From contig NC_015577.1 in the NCBI RefSeq assembly GCF_000214355.1, positions 1,535,121 through 1,599,120 of the forward strand: a DNA stretch of 64,000 nt. Reading direction: 5' to 3'. The DNA comes from Leadbettera azotonutricia ZAS-9. GTDB lineage: Bacteria > Spirochaetota > Spirochaetia > Treponematales > Breznakiellaceae. Below are positions 24,225 to 33,416 of the stretch, piece by piece (position 1 is the stretch's first letter; the number at the start of each line of letters is the position of its first letter). A program made the translations under genes and the position numbers. The notes under the pieces are model-generated. The model was not told the origin of the DNA and searched no databases. It worked only from the letters and a program-made list of their open reading frames with translations.

Positions 24225-25157
24225 ATGGATAAGCATGCCCTGCTGGAAAGCTACTATTCCCGGCTCATTGCCCTTGAACGCCGGGCCCCTCTCACCGCCG
24301 AAACCTATCGTTTCGAGATACGCCGTTTCCTCGACTGGGCGGAGAAAGAGAAGCTTTCGGTAGAGGATGCTGAATCCGCCATGGGAAAACCTTTGGAGTT
24401 TCCCGATGTAAACCGTTATCTGGATCACCGCCGCGCGGACGACGGCATAGATTCAAGATCGGTGGCAAAGGCAATTTCGGCACTGCGTTCTTTTTTTCGC
24501 TTCCTTGTGGATGAGAGAATCAGGAACGACAACTGCATTTCCCTTTTGGAGCTTCCCCACAAGAAAATGCGGCTTCCGGCGGTGCTGAAGAAGGGCGAAG
24601 CGGACAAGCTTCTGAGCCTTATTGACATCAGTACCCCCCTGGGTTTGCGGAACAGGGCGCTCTATGGACTCATCTATTCCGCAGGGCTTCGAATTTCTGA
24701 AGCGGTTTCCCTTAATATCCAGGATCTTGTTCTTGCCGAAGGGCTTGCACGGGTAAGGGGCAAAGGCGATAAAGAAAGGCTCGTGGTATATGGCCCGGAT
24801 TCAATAATGTGGCTCAGGCGTTATATTGAAGAAGTAAGGCCGCTGCTTTTAAAACAGCGCCACAGCTCCGCGCTTTTTGTAAGCGCCAGGGGAAAGAGGC
24901 TTTCGCGGAAAGGAATCTGGAAAAATTATGTTGCCCTGGCTGAGCAGGCAGGGATCAGCACCAAGCTCCATACCCTAAGGCACACTTTTGCTACTGAACT
25001 TCTCTCCGGCGGCGCCGATCTCCGCTCGGTGCAGGAACTCCTGGGCCATGCTGATTTATCCACCACCCAGATCTATACCCATGTGGACGTTTCCCTCCTC
25101 AGGGAAAGCCACCGCCGATTTCTTCCTAAACTAAAGGAATTGGGACATGAAAATTAA
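24225..25157 (+). CDS. tyrosine recombinase, XerC/XerD type
   Basis: A 310-residue protein from ATG 24225 with AAGGAAG upstream; the frame is open earlier inside ftsZ, but that part is not a recombinase. It has an N-terminal SAM-like domain (about 1-110) and the full catalytic set: Arg in SAGLRISEAVSL, Lys in GKGDKERLVV, HTLRHTFATELL, and LLGHADLSTTQIYTHV with the Tyr nucleophile. Length and motifs match XerD, which resolves chromosome dimers at dif with XerC. A second such gene lies at 28998, so the pair may be encoded in one cluster. Confidence 0.93.
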   Translation: MDKHALLESYYSRLIALERRAPLTAETYRFEIRRFLDWAEKEKLSVEDAESAMGKPLEFPDVNRYLDHRRADDGIDSRSVAKAISALRSFFRFLVDERIRNDNCISLLELPHKKMRLPAVLKKGEADKLLSLIDISTPLGLRNRALYGLIYSAGLRISEAVSLNIQDLVLAEGLARVRGKGDKERLVVYGPDSIMWLRRYIEEVRPLLLKQRHSSALFVSARGKRLSRKGIWKNYVALAEQAGISTKLHTLRHTFATELLSGGADLRSVQELLGHADLSTTQIYTHVDVSLLRESHRRFLPKLKELGHEN

Positions 25158-25893
25158 AAAAGAAGTTCTTGTAGGGCTGACAGTAATAGGAATAATCATC
25201 ATTGGTTTTATCGTCCTGATTAATTTCCAGGCGAATAAGGGCAGGCGTGAATTGGCTTCCCGCATCATAAGCCTGGGAAACGGAGGCCCTCCTGAAACTA
25301 TCGAGGGGCTTAAGGAAGCCATAACCGCCTATGAAAAGCAAATAGAGCTTTATGTGAAGGATGCTGCCCAGACCGGGGTTTATTGGAAGATTCTTGCCAC
25401 CAGGCTTCAGGAAAAGGGCCTTCACAATGAAGCCCTCGAAGCCCTGGAGCATGCCATTTACTATAACCCCGAGGACGCTGTTCTTCATTACCTTACAGGT
25501 TTGTCCGCGGCCATTGTTGCAAAAACCCATCATAATTTTACAGGCATTGAAAATCCCGAAAGAGACAGGCTCTATGCCCTGGCTGAAGAAGCTTATCTCA
25601 GTTCGCTAAAGATAGATGAAAAGTATCTGCGGCCCCGTTATGCCCTGGGTGTTCTCTATGTGTTCGAACTTGACCGGCCCCAGGATGCAATTCCCCTTAT
25701 GGAACGGTATCTCGATTTTTCAACCAACGATGTGGATGCTATGTTCGTACTGGCCCGGGCTTGTTTTGAAGTCAGCGATATGGAACGGTCGCTGGCACTT
25801 TATGATATGATTATTTCCGTTGCCAGGGATGAGGATAAAAGGCGGGAAGCCCAGAATAACAGGCAGGTGGTTATGGGGCGCCTTTATGGCTAA
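25147..25893 (+). CDS. membrane-anchored TPR protein
   Basis: A 248-residue protein with one N-terminal membrane helix (VLVGLTVIGIIIIGFIVLI) and tetratricopeptide-like helical pairs, for example EKGLHNEALEALEHAIYYNP and the segment around PRYALGVLYVFELDRPQDAI. Such proteins act as scaffolds for protein complexes in the envelope. It overlaps xer by 11 bases and dprA by 8 bases, so it is co-translated with both. No specific function is recognised; its place next to the division genes suggests an envelope role. Confidence 0.75.
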   Translation: MKIKKEVLVGLTVIGIIIIGFIVLINFQANKGRRELASRIISLGNGGPPETIEGLKEAITAYEKQIELYVKDAAQTGVYWKILATRLQEKGLHNEALEALEHAIYYNPEDAVLHYLTGLSAAIVAKTHHNFTGIENPERDRLYALAEEAYLSSLKIDEKYLRPRYALGVLYVFELDRPQDAIPLMERYLDFSTNDVDAMFVLARACFEVSDMERSLALYDMIISVARDEDKRREAQNNRQVVMGRLYG

Positions 25894-26839
25894 CAGGGGG
25901 CTTCTGGATTTTATAATAGGCCGTATTCCCGGCCTCAAGGGGGAAGACGCAAAAAAACTTTCCCTTGAATTTGACTGCGAAAGGGATTTGACATTGCTTT
26001 CCCAAAGGGATCTGGAAGCGCGTCTTGGCCATAAATTGGGGCATGCGGCGTGGACTATGGCAGATATTTGCACCATGGCAGGGAAGGATGAAGCTGGCGC
26101 GCAGCAGAGGGGAATTTCGACAGTGGGCATAAGGGATGGAAGCTATCCGCCCCTGCTCAGGGAAATCTTCGATCCTCCGGCTCTGCTTTTTTACCGGGGA
26201 AAGCTTCCCGCTTCCGACAAGCCCATGGCGGCAGTGGTGGGTACGAGGCGGCCTTCGTCGGGGGCGGCAGCCCAGGCCTATTCCCTTGGCCGTGAATTGG
26301 GGAGTGCGGGGTTTCCTGTGGTTTCGGGCCTTGCCCTGGGGATTGACGCCCTGGCTCATAGGGGAAATATTGAAGGTGGGGCTTCGACTGTCGCGGTTCT
26401 GGGTTCAGGGCTCGACAATGTGTACCCCTCATCGAACCGGGGGCTTGCAAGGCGCATCCTTGAGGCAGGGGGCTGTCTCTTGAGCGAGTATCCTCCGGGA
26501 ACCAAACCGATGAGGTGGAATTTTCCTGCCAGAAACCGTATCATTTCAGCTCTTGCCCGGGGAGTTGTGATAGTGGAGGCGCCGGAAAGATCAGGCGCCT
26601 TGATTACAGCAAGTTTTGCATTGGAACAGGGAAGGGATCTTTGGGTTGCTTCATCGGGGTTTAATTCCCTTTTGGGAAAGGGGACAGCCAAATTGGCCGA
26701 AGATGGGGCAAAGGTGATTGGCTCAGCCCGGGATATTTTGGATGAATGGGGTTTTATGAATGAAATCCCGGCGGATGACGCCCAGGGGCCTGCCCTTGCC
26801 GGAGATCTTGCCAGAAGTTTGAACATCAAATTGTGCTAA
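25886..26839 (+). CDS. dprA: DNA-processing protein DprA
   Basis: A 317-residue protein from ATG 25886. The Rossmann-like DprA core is clear: VVGTRRPSSGAAAQAYSL, VVSGLALGIDALAHRGN, TVAVLGSGLDNVYPSSNRGL, LLSEYPPGTKP, FPARNRIISALARGVVIVEAPERSGALITA and LEQGRDLWVASSG. It loads RecA on incoming single-stranded DNA in transformation. Its usual neighbour is topA, as here. Whether this organism is competent cannot be said from the window. Confidence 0.95.
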   Translation: MANRGLLDFIIGRIPGLKGEDAKKLSLEFDCERDLTLLSQRDLEARLGHKLGHAAWTMADICTMAGKDEAGAQQRGISTVGIRDGSYPPLLREIFDPPALLFYRGKLPASDKPMAAVVGTRRPSSGAAAQAYSLGRELGSAGFPVVSGLALGIDALAHRGNIEGGASTVAVLGSGLDNVYPSSNRGLARRILEAGGCLLSEYPPGTKPMRWNFPARNRIISALARGVVIVEAPERSGALITASFALEQGRDLWVASSGFNSLLGKGTAKLAEDGAKVIGSARDILDEWGFMNEIPADDAQGPALAGDLARSLNIKLC

Positions 26840-26854
26840 AATGAGGAACATTAC

Positions 26855-26878
26855 ATGGATGTAAAAGAAAAAAAGTGA
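26855..26878 (+). promoter_or_regulatory. short leader ORF ending in an A_AAA_AAG slippery site before topA
   Basis: An ATG at 26855 has a good ribosome site (GAGGA at 26843-26847, about seven bases upstream) and reads MDVKEKK before a TGA at 26876-26878. The last codons give A AAA AAG (26869-26875) in phase, the classic -1 slippery heptamer. A -1 shift there continues exactly into the topA frame at GTG 26875, which itself has no ribosome site. Either real frameshifting, re-initiation, or a one-base sequence difference joins them. Confidence 0.5.
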
Positions 26879-29001
26879 AGAAAGAGAAGAAGCCGAAAAA
26901 AGAAAAAAAGTACCTTGAGAAGAAGACCCTGGTGATAGTGGAGTCTCCTGCCAAGGCTAAAACCATAGAAAAGTATCTGGGACCCAGCTATATAGTAAAG
27001 GCGTCCATGGGGCATCTCATTGACCTTCCCAAATCACGCCTTGCCATTGATGTGGAGAAAAATTTTGAGCCTGAATATATTACTGTCAGGGGAAGGGCAA
27101 AACTTTTAAAAGAACTCCAGGGGGATGCAAAAAAAGCTGAAACAGTGCTGCTGGCAAGCGATAATGACCGGGAAGGGGAGGCCATTGCCTGGCATCTCAG
27201 AAATGCCATCACCGCAAAGACAGACAAGGTTCCCATTCAGCGCATCAGTTTTAATGAGATCACCCCCCAGGCGATTAAAGACGCAGTCGCCCATCCCGCT
27301 GCCATTGATGAATTTAAAGTAAACGCCCAAAAGGCAAGGCGTGTTTTGGATCGCCTTGTGGGTTATAATCTTTCCCCTCTGCTCTGGAAAAAAGTGAAGA
27401 ACGGGCTTTCGGCAGGAAGGGTGCAATCCGTAGCCCTGCGCCTTATCTGCGAAAGGGAAAAAGAAGTCGAATCTTTTATCCCTGAGGAATACTGGACCCT
27501 GGAAGCGGACTTCAAAGTCGGCAAGTCTTCTTATACAGCCCAGCTTGTTTCATGGAAGGATGCCAAGCCCGAGCTTAAAAGCGAAGCTGAAGTAAATGCC
27601 ATTATCGATATTATCAAAAATGGCGAATGCGTGGTTTCCGATGTGCGGGAAACTGACAAATCTGTTAAGCCCAAGCCGCCCTTTACCACGTCCCAGCTTC
27701 AGCAGACTGCCGCAAACCGCCTGGGTTTTACCAGCAAGAAGACCATGCAAATAGCCCAGCAGCTTTACGAAGGCGTGAACATGGGGAGTTCCCGCATAGG
27801 CCTCATTACCTATATGCGCACCGATTCTGTGCGTATTTCCCAAACTGCTTTGGACGAAGTCCGCGAATGGATAGGAAAAAATTTCCCCAAGGAGCTCCCC
27901 GAAAAAATCGTGGAATATGCGGTCGGGAAAAAGGCCCAGGATGCCCATGAGGCCATACGCCCCACTTATGTTAGCTATGCTCCTGATGATGTGAAGGAAC
28001 ACCTTACCCGGGATCAGCTTCGCCTCTATTCGATAATCTGGGAACGTTTTGTGTCCAGCCAGATGAACAATGCCAAAACCAGGACTGTCAGCGCCGACAT
28101 CAAGGCAGGTGACGGCATTTTCCGCATTGCGGGCACCAAGATCATCGAAAAAGGTTTTTACCAGGTGATGAAGGTTCTTTCGTCAAGGGACGAAAAAGGC
28201 AGCTCCTACCCTGCGCTTAAAAAGGGCGACAAGGTGAAGGTGGACGACTTCAGGCCCGAGCAGCATTTTACCCAGGGCCCTGCCCGTTTTACCGATGCTT
28301 CCATTGTGAAGACTCTGGAAGAAAAAGGCATTGGCCGTCCTTCGACATACGCCCCCATTATCTCGGTGCTTCTGGATCGCTACTACGTGGTGCGTTCCAA
28401 CAAGCAGCTGGTTCCTACTGTTTTGGGAAGGCTTATCAACGATATGCTGGTGGATAATTTTCCCAATGTAGTGGACGCAGGCTTTACTGCCTCCATGGAA
28501 ACCAAGCTCGACGAGGTAGAAGAGAATACAATAAATTGGCCCGATATGATCCGCGATTTCTGGGATCCCTTTATAGATCGGGTGGATGAAGTAGGGAAAA
28601 ACCTTGAATCCCAAAAAGGTTCTTTGGACGAACCCACCGACAAAGTGTGCGAAAAATGCGGCAAGCCCATGATGAAAAAACTTGGCCGGTTCGGTTATTT
28701 CCTCGCCTGCTCGGGTTTCCCCGAGTGCCGCAACACCAAATCCATACCTCTTGCAAAATGCCCCAAGTGCGGGGGTGATGTGGTTGCCCGCAAAACCAAG
28801 GGCAGGGGCAAGGAATTCTACGGCTGCACCAATTACCCAGACTGCGATTTTATCAGCCATTTTAAACCTTTAAATCAGGTTTGCCCAAAATGCGGCCAGT
28901 TCATGGTCGAAAAATACGACAAGAAGAACGGCAACCATAAAGCCTGCATCAATCCTGAGTGCGATTATCTCCATTCCAGTGAGGAAGAAGAAGAAAAATG
29001 A
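26875..29001 (+). CDS. topA: DNA topoisomerase I
   Basis: A 708-residue type IA topoisomerase counted from GTG 26875; a start at ATG 26855 by frameshift would add seven residues. The basic N-terminus leads to TLVIVESPAKAKTIEKYLG (TOPRIM), LASDNDREGEAIAWHL, SAGRVQSVALRLI and the active-site Tyr in GLITYMRTDS. The C-terminus holds three zinc-ribbon modules with Cys pairs (about residues 590-700). It relaxes negative supercoils. It overlaps the next xer gene by 4 bases (ATGA). Confidence 0.96.
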   Translation: MKKEKKPKKEKKYLEKKTLVIVESPAKAKTIEKYLGPSYIVKASMGHLIDLPKSRLAIDVEKNFEPEYITVRGRAKLLKELQGDAKKAETVLLASDNDREGEAIAWHLRNAITAKTDKVPIQRISFNEITPQAIKDAVAHPAAIDEFKVNAQKARRVLDRLVGYNLSPLLWKKVKNGLSAGRVQSVALRLICEREKEVESFIPEEYWTLEADFKVGKSSYTAQLVSWKDAKPELKSEAEVNAIIDIIKNGECVVSDVRETDKSVKPKPPFTTSQLQQTAANRLGFTSKKTMQIAQQLYEGVNMGSSRIGLITYMRTDSVRISQTALDEVREWIGKNFPKELPEKIVEYAVGKKAQDAHEAIRPTYVSYAPDDVKEHLTRDQLRLYSIIWERFVSSQMNNAKTRTVSADIKAGDGIFRIAGTKIIEKGFYQVMKVLSSRDEKGSSYPALKKGDKVKVDDFRPEQHFTQGPARFTDASIVKTLEEKGIGRPSTYAPIISVLLDRYYVVRSNKQLVPTVLGRLINDMLVDNFPNVVDAGFTASMETKLDEVEENTINWPDMIRDFWDPFIDRVDEVGKNLESQKGSLDEPTDKVCEKCGKPMMKKLGRFGYFLACSGFPECRNTKSIPLAKCPKCGGDVVARKTKGRGKEFYGCTNYPDCDFISHFKPLNQVCPKCGQFMVEKYDKKNGNHKACINPECDYLHSSEEEEEK

Positions 29002-29906
29002 CAATTTTAACCGAGAAAATACAGGAATACCTCGATTATCTCAGGGTTGTGCGCGGCGTGTCCGAGCGCACCCTCAAGGCATACAACAATGATCTTGAGC
29101 ATTTTTCCGCATATTGCTCCAATCACGGTTTTATTCCCGAAACTGCCGATCCCCAGGGGGTACGTCTTTTCATCTCAGACTTAAGCGCTGAAGGCATTGC
29201 CTCGGTAAGCGTGAACCGCGCCCTTTCCTCCATCAGGGGTTTTTACCGCTACCTGGTGCGCTTTGGCTACAGAACAGATGATCCTGCGGATCTTCTTCGA
29301 AACCTTAAAACTCCCAGGACACTGCCGGCCTTCCTCTTTGAAACAGAGATGGCACAGTTCTCGGAGCTTCCCGATACTGCCGGCATTCTGTGGCCCGAAA
29401 GGGACAAGGCAGTAATACTCACCATGTATTCAGGGGGGCTTCGTATTTCAGAATTGGTTGAACTGTCGCTAAAAACCATGGAACGGGATCTGTCAGGAGC
29501 GCGCATTATAGGCAAGGGCGATAAAGAAAGGACGGTCTTTTTCTCTGATGAAGCCAAAGAGGCTCTTGCATCTTACCTTCCGGTGCGTAAAGCGCGTATA
29601 AAGGCTGAACACCCCACAGACCGTCTCTTTGTAAACCGCAAAGGGGAACCTATCTCAATTCCCGGTATACGCTGGATTATCGGCAAATATGCGGAACGTT
29701 CCGGGCTGGGTAAAAATATACACCCTCATTCCCTACGCCACAGTTTCGCTACCCATCTTGTAAATTCGGGCTGCGATGTAAGGGTAGTACAGGAACTGCT
29801 GGGCCATGCCAGTATTAGTACTACACAGCGTTACACTCACGTAGATACTGAGCGTTTAAAGAAAGTATATGCAAAGGCGCATTCACAGGGGAGAAAAAAA
29901 CAATGA
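28998..29906 (+). CDS. xerC: tyrosine recombinase XerC
   Basis: A 302-residue protein with the N-terminal domain ([19 protein letters not shown]) and all catalytic residues: Arg in [12 protein letters not shown], Lys in [23 protein letters not shown], and [16 protein letters not shown] with the Tyr. The topA-xerC-hslV-hslU order is the same as in many Firmicutes, which favours XerC over XerD. It overlaps both topA (4 bases) and hslV (4 bases). No att sites or other signs of a mobile element are near. Confidence 0.94.
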   Translation: MTILTEKIQEYLDYLRVVRGVSERTLKAYNNDLEHFSAYCSNHGFIPETADPQGVRLFISDLSAEGIASVSVNRALSSIRGFYRYLVRFGYRTDDPADLLRNLKTPRTLPAFLFETEMAQFSELPDTAGILWPERDKAVILTMYSGGLRISELVELSLKTMERDLSGARIIGKGDKERTVFFSDEAKEALASYLPVRKARIKAEHPTDRLFVNRKGEPISIPGIRWIIGKYAERSGLGKNIHPHSLRHSFATHLVNSGCDVRVVQELLGHASISTTQRYTHVDTERLKKVYAKAHSQGRKKQ

Positions 29907-30454
29907 GCAAAGAAAGAGCAAAGATACGCAGTACCACTGTTCTTGCTGTCCGGCGTGACGGCAAAGTGGCCATGGCAGGGGATGGCCAGGTTACCATGGG
30001 CGAAACAGTGATGAAGAACAACGCAAAAAAAGTGCGCCGCCTCATGGATGGAAAAGTCCTTTGCGGTTTTGCAGGGGCCACTGCCGACGCATTTACCCTT
30101 TTTGACCGTTTCGAGGCCAAGCTTAAGGAATATTCGGGCGATCTTGCCAGGGCTGCTGTCGAGCTTGCCCGGGACTGGCGCACCGACAGGGCCCTGAGGC
30201 GCCTCGAAGCCCTGCTCCTTGTGGCGGACATACACAAGACCCTGCTTATCTCGGGCACAGGGGATGTGATAGAGCCTGCTGAAGATGCTTTGGCTATAGG
30301 TTCAGGCGGCAACTACGCCTACGCCGCCGCCCTGGCTTATCTCGACGGCTCGAAACTTTCGGCAAAGGAAATTGCTGAGAAAAGCCTTAAAATCGCGGGC
30401 AGCATCTGTATCTATACCAACGGGCAGATCACCCTGGAAGAATTGGAAGCTTAG
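29903..30454 (+). CDS. hslV: ATP-dependent protease subunit HslV
   Basis: A 183-residue proteasome-like peptidase. The mature N-terminal Thr would be that of [20 protein letters not shown] after removal of a nine- to ten-residue leader; [17 protein letters not shown] and the [19 protein letters not shown] block match the family. It forms hexamers capped by HslU. ATG follows GGGGAGA; four-base overlap with xerC. Confidence 0.96.
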   Translation: MSKERAKIRSTTVLAVRRDGKVAMAGDGQVTMGETVMKNNAKKVRRLMDGKVLCGFAGATADAFTLFDRFEAKLKEYSGDLARAAVELARDWRTDRALRRLEALLLVADIHKTLLISGTGDVIEPAEDALAIGSGGNYAYAAALAYLDGSKLSAKEIAEKSLKIAGSICIYTNGQITLEELEA

Positions 30455-30463
30455 GAGTTTTTA

Positions 30464-32029
30464 ATGGAAGAGAAGAATACAGCCGAAAACAGCGAAATCA
30501 ACAAAAATCTGGATAAGCTAACTCCCAGGGAAATTGTGCTTGAACTGGATAAGTACATCGTAGGCCAGAAGAAAGCCAAGCGGGCAGTGGCGGTAGCCTT
30601 GCGAAACCGCATACGCCGCCTCAAAATAAGCGCGGAAATGCGCGAGGATGTGACCCCCAAAAATATCCTCATGATTGGCCCTACAGGTGTCGGCAAAACT
30701 GAAATCGCCCGCCGCCTTGCGCGGCTTGCCAATTCGCCATTCATCAAAGTGGAAGCCACCAAGTACACAGAAGTAGGCTATGTGGGCCGGGACGTGGAAT
30801 CCATGATCCGGGATCTTATGGCAGCCGGTGTCCAGATGGTAAAGCAGGAGATGCAGGAGACTGTTACCACAGAAGCTGCAAAAAGAGCCGAAGACGCCCT
30901 GCTGGATCTCCTCCTTCCGGGTACGGGCAAGAAGCCCAAGGCCGAAAAGCCCCAGCCGGTTGTCAAGCCCATGGGCAGTTTTTCAATCCCCAATGGCAAC
31001 GGGGGGCCGGGGCCTTCGTTCATGGGCACTGCCATTCAAATTGGAATCCCTGTGAACCGCACTCAGGAGGATGCAATCGAGCCTCCCGAAGAAGTTCCCT
31101 CCGGGGAAAATGCCCAAAGCGCTGAAAAGGAAAGCCCCAATAAGGCAGGTTCGGAAACCCGTGAAAAATTCCGCGCCATGCTCAGGGACGGGAAACTCGA
31201 AGACAAGACCGTGGAGATCACCGTAAACCAGAACCCCCAGTTCCCTGCCTTCGAAATGATGGGTGGCGGCATGGAGGACATCGAATCCAGCCTTTCGGGG
31301 ATAGCCGGGTTTTTCGGCGGCAACAAGAAAAAGAAAGTTGTCACCGTCAAAAGGGCCAGGGAGATACTCATTGCCGAGGAGTCTGAAAAACTCATCGACA
31401 GAGACAGGGTGAGCGACGAAGCCCGCCAGAGGGTGGAAGAGACCGGCATAGTTTTCATCGACGAAATTGACAAGATCGCAGTCAAGGGCGACAGGGGCGG
31501 CGGCCCCGATGTATCCCGGGAAGGCGTGCAGCGGGACATTCTCCCCATAGTTGAAGGGGCCACGGTGAACACCAAATGGGGGCCTGTCAACACGGACCAC
31601 ATACTTTTTGTGGCTGCCGGAGCTTTCAATATTGCCAAGCCTTCGGATCTCATCCCCGAGCTTCAGGGGCGCTTCCCCCTTCGGGTGGAGCTGGATTCCT
31701 TGGGCAAGGATGATTTCCTCCGCATCCTCACGGAACCCAAAAATGCCCTCACCAAGCAGTATGTGGAGCTTTTGGCCACAGAAAACGTGGAGATCGAGTT
31801 CACTCCGGAGGCAGTGGAGCATCTTGCAGCCCTGGCCGCAGAGGTCAATACAAGGCTCGAAAACATAGGCGCCAGACGTCTCCATACGATAATGGAGGCT
31901 CTTTTGGAAGAACTTTCCTTCGAGGCTCCTGATATTGCCCCTGCAAAGGTGCCAATAACCGTGGAATATGTAAACGAAAAGCTCTCAAGCCTCGTAAAAG
32001 ACCAGGATTTGGGGAGGTATATCCTGTGA
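30464..32029 (+). CDS. hslU: ATP-dependent protease ATPase subunit HslU
   Basis: A 521-residue AAA+ unfoldase: TPREIVLELDKYIVGQ, Walker A in GPTGVGKTEIARRLA, Walker B in IVFIDEIDKIA, and the C-terminal DLGRYIL tail that docks into HslV. Most HslU proteins have about 440-460 residues. The extra length is in the I domain (residues about 150-245), where a Pro/Gly/Glu-rich low-complexity stretch is inserted. Nine bases after hslV. Confidence 0.95.
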   Translation: MEEKNTAENSEINKNLDKLTPREIVLELDKYIVGQKKAKRAVAVALRNRIRRLKISAEMREDVTPKNILMIGPTGVGKTEIARRLARLANSPFIKVEATKYTEVGYVGRDVESMIRDLMAAGVQMVKQEMQETVTTEAAKRAEDALLDLLLPGTGKKPKAEKPQPVVKPMGSFSIPNGNGGPGPSFMGTAIQIGIPVNRTQEDAIEPPEEVPSGENAQSAEKESPNKAGSETREKFRAMLRDGKLEDKTVEITVNQNPQFPAFEMMGGGMEDIESSLSGIAGFFGGNKKKKVVTVKRAREILIAEESEKLIDRDRVSDEARQRVEETGIVFIDEIDKIAVKGDRGGGPDVSREGVQRDILPIVEGATVNTKWGPVNTDHILFVAAGAFNIAKPSDLIPELQGRFPLRVELDSLGKDDFLRILTEPKNALTKQYVELLATENVEIEFTPEAVEHLAALAAEVNTRLENIGARRLHTIMEALLEELSFEAPDIAPAKVPITVEYVNEKLSSLVKDQDLGRYIL

Positions 32030-32078
32030 GATTAAACTCAGCCCGGGAAATGCCGATGATTGAAGATGGGAGAATGCA

Positions 32079-32501
32079 ATGATCGTAAACAACAGCTTTT
32101 CTAAAACCGTAGACCTGCTTCACCGGGGCATGGACGCAAGTTCCATCCGGGGAGCCGTGATCGCCAACAATATAGCCAACGCAGGGGTGCCCAACTTCAA
32201 GCGATCCAATGTGAATTTTGAGAGCGAGCTTAAACGGGCATTGGACACGGAAAAGCAGAAGCCCGCCCTGGAGCTGCGCCTGACCAATCCCAAACACATT
32301 TCCGATTGGGAACCCAGGAACTACCAGGATGTTGATGTAAGGCGGGTGCTGGATTATGTAACCACCGAGAACGCCAACGGCAACAATGTGAACGCCGAAG
32401 AGGAATTCAACCTGGCCCTGGAAAACCAGCTCAGGTACATGCTCATGGCCAATGCAACGACCTTCGAGTTCAGCCAGATCAATATGGTATTAAGGGGATA
32501 G
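32079..32501 (+). CDS. flgB: flagellar proximal rod protein FlgB
   Basis: A 140-residue rod protein with the N-terminal rod-family signature (RGAVIANNIANAGVPNFKR) and a C-terminal amphipathic helix (LENQLRYMLMANATTFEFS). GGGAGA precedes the ATG. It begins the flagellar part of the run, 49 bases after hslU. FlgB joins the rod to the MS ring through FliE. Confidence 0.94.
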   Translation: MIVNNSFSKTVDLLHRGMDASSIRGAVIANNIANAGVPNFKRSNVNFESELKRALDTEKQKPALELRLTNPKHISDWEPRNYQDVDVRRVLDYVTTENANGNNVNAEEEFNLALENQLRYMLMANATTFEFSQINMVLRG

Positions 32502-32507
32502 TAAACT

Positions 32508-32969
32508 ATGGGACTTTTTACATCGATTAACATAGCTTCTTCGGGAATGTCGGCCGAAAGAACCAGAGCCGATGTCATCGCCGATAACATCGCCAACGCT
32601 TCCACCACCCGCACTGCGGAAGGCGGCCCCTACAGGAGGAGCCGCGTCGTGATGCGCCCCAGGGTGGACAGCCCTTACTGGCGTTCGCCTTTCCTGCCCG
32701 AAGGCATGGACAACGGCATAGGCCAGGGTGTTAGGGTCGCGGAGATTCAAAAGGATTATGCCGCCGAGAACAAGCTTGTGTATGATCCTACACACCCTGA
32801 CGCCATCACGACCGGGCCCAGGCAGGGTTACGTGGAGATGCCCAATGTGGACATCGTTACGGAAATGGTGGATATGATTGCCGCTTCACGGGCTTATGAA
32901 GCCAATGCATCCATTATTGAAGGCGCCAAGTCCATGTTTACACGGGCTTTGGAAATTGGAAACAGGTAG
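32508..32969 (+). CDS. flgC: flagellar proximal rod protein FlgC
   Basis: A 153-residue rod protein: SINIASSGMSAERTRADVIADNIANAST at the N-terminus and the C-terminal GYVEMPNVDIVTEMVDMIAASRAYEANASI block typical of FlgC. Six bases after flgB. Confidence 0.95.
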   Translation: MGLFTSINIASSGMSAERTRADVIADNIANASTTRTAEGGPYRRSRVVMRPRVDSPYWRSPFLPEGMDNGIGQGVRVAEIQKDYAAENKLVYDPTHPDAITTGPRQGYVEMPNVDIVTEMVDMIAASRAYEANASIIEGAKSMFTRALEIGNR

Positions 32970-32995
32970 CTAATTAATTCTTTTGGGAGGGAATT

Positions 32996-33382
32996 ATGAC
33001 CATATACAGACCTGAATTGACGGGCTTGGGCAAAATGCCGGATCTGCCCCTTAAAGTGACTCACCCGTACCACATGGTTTCCGAGTCGGAAGATTTTCTT
33101 GCGGAAGGGGGAAAAATTTCCAACCTGGGAAAACAAATCGGCGCGGAAGCAGTAATACGCTCGGGCACTTTCGAAGACGCTATGCTTGGCGCCCTGGACA
33201 AGGTGAGCGCCGCCCAGCAGTTTTCGTCGGACCTTGCCCAGCGGGCCATAATCGATCCTGATTCTGTGGATATCCATGACATCACCATAGCCCAGGCAGA
33301 AGCGAGCATGTCTTTGAACATAACAAGAAACGTTTTGAACCGTATCGTTCAAAGCTGGAAAGATATAATAAATACGAGGTAA
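32996..33382 (+). CDS. fliE: flagellar hook-basal body protein FliE
   Basis: A 128-residue protein. The C-terminal part (SFxxxL-type: FEDAMLGALDKVSAAQQFSSD, then IHDITIAQAEASMSLNITRNVLNRIVQSW) is FliE, which links the rod to the MS ring. The N-terminal 45 residues are longer than in enterobacteria. GGGAGGG lies nine bases before the ATG. Confidence 0.93.
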   Translation: MTIYRPELTGLGKMPDLPLKVTHPYHMVSESEDFLAEGGKISNLGKQIGAEAVIRSGTFEDAMLGALDKVSAAQQFSSDLAQRAIIDPDSVDIHDITIAQAEASMSLNITRNVLNRIVQSWKDIINTR

Positions 33383-33416
33383 TAGACAACTATTGCCTAT
33401 TCTTTGGGAGGGGAAT

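Noticed and set aside
24225-29906. Xer genes as integrases of a mobile element
   Set aside because: Both lie inside a conserved, tightly packed chromosomal run with 4-11-base overlaps and no att repeats.
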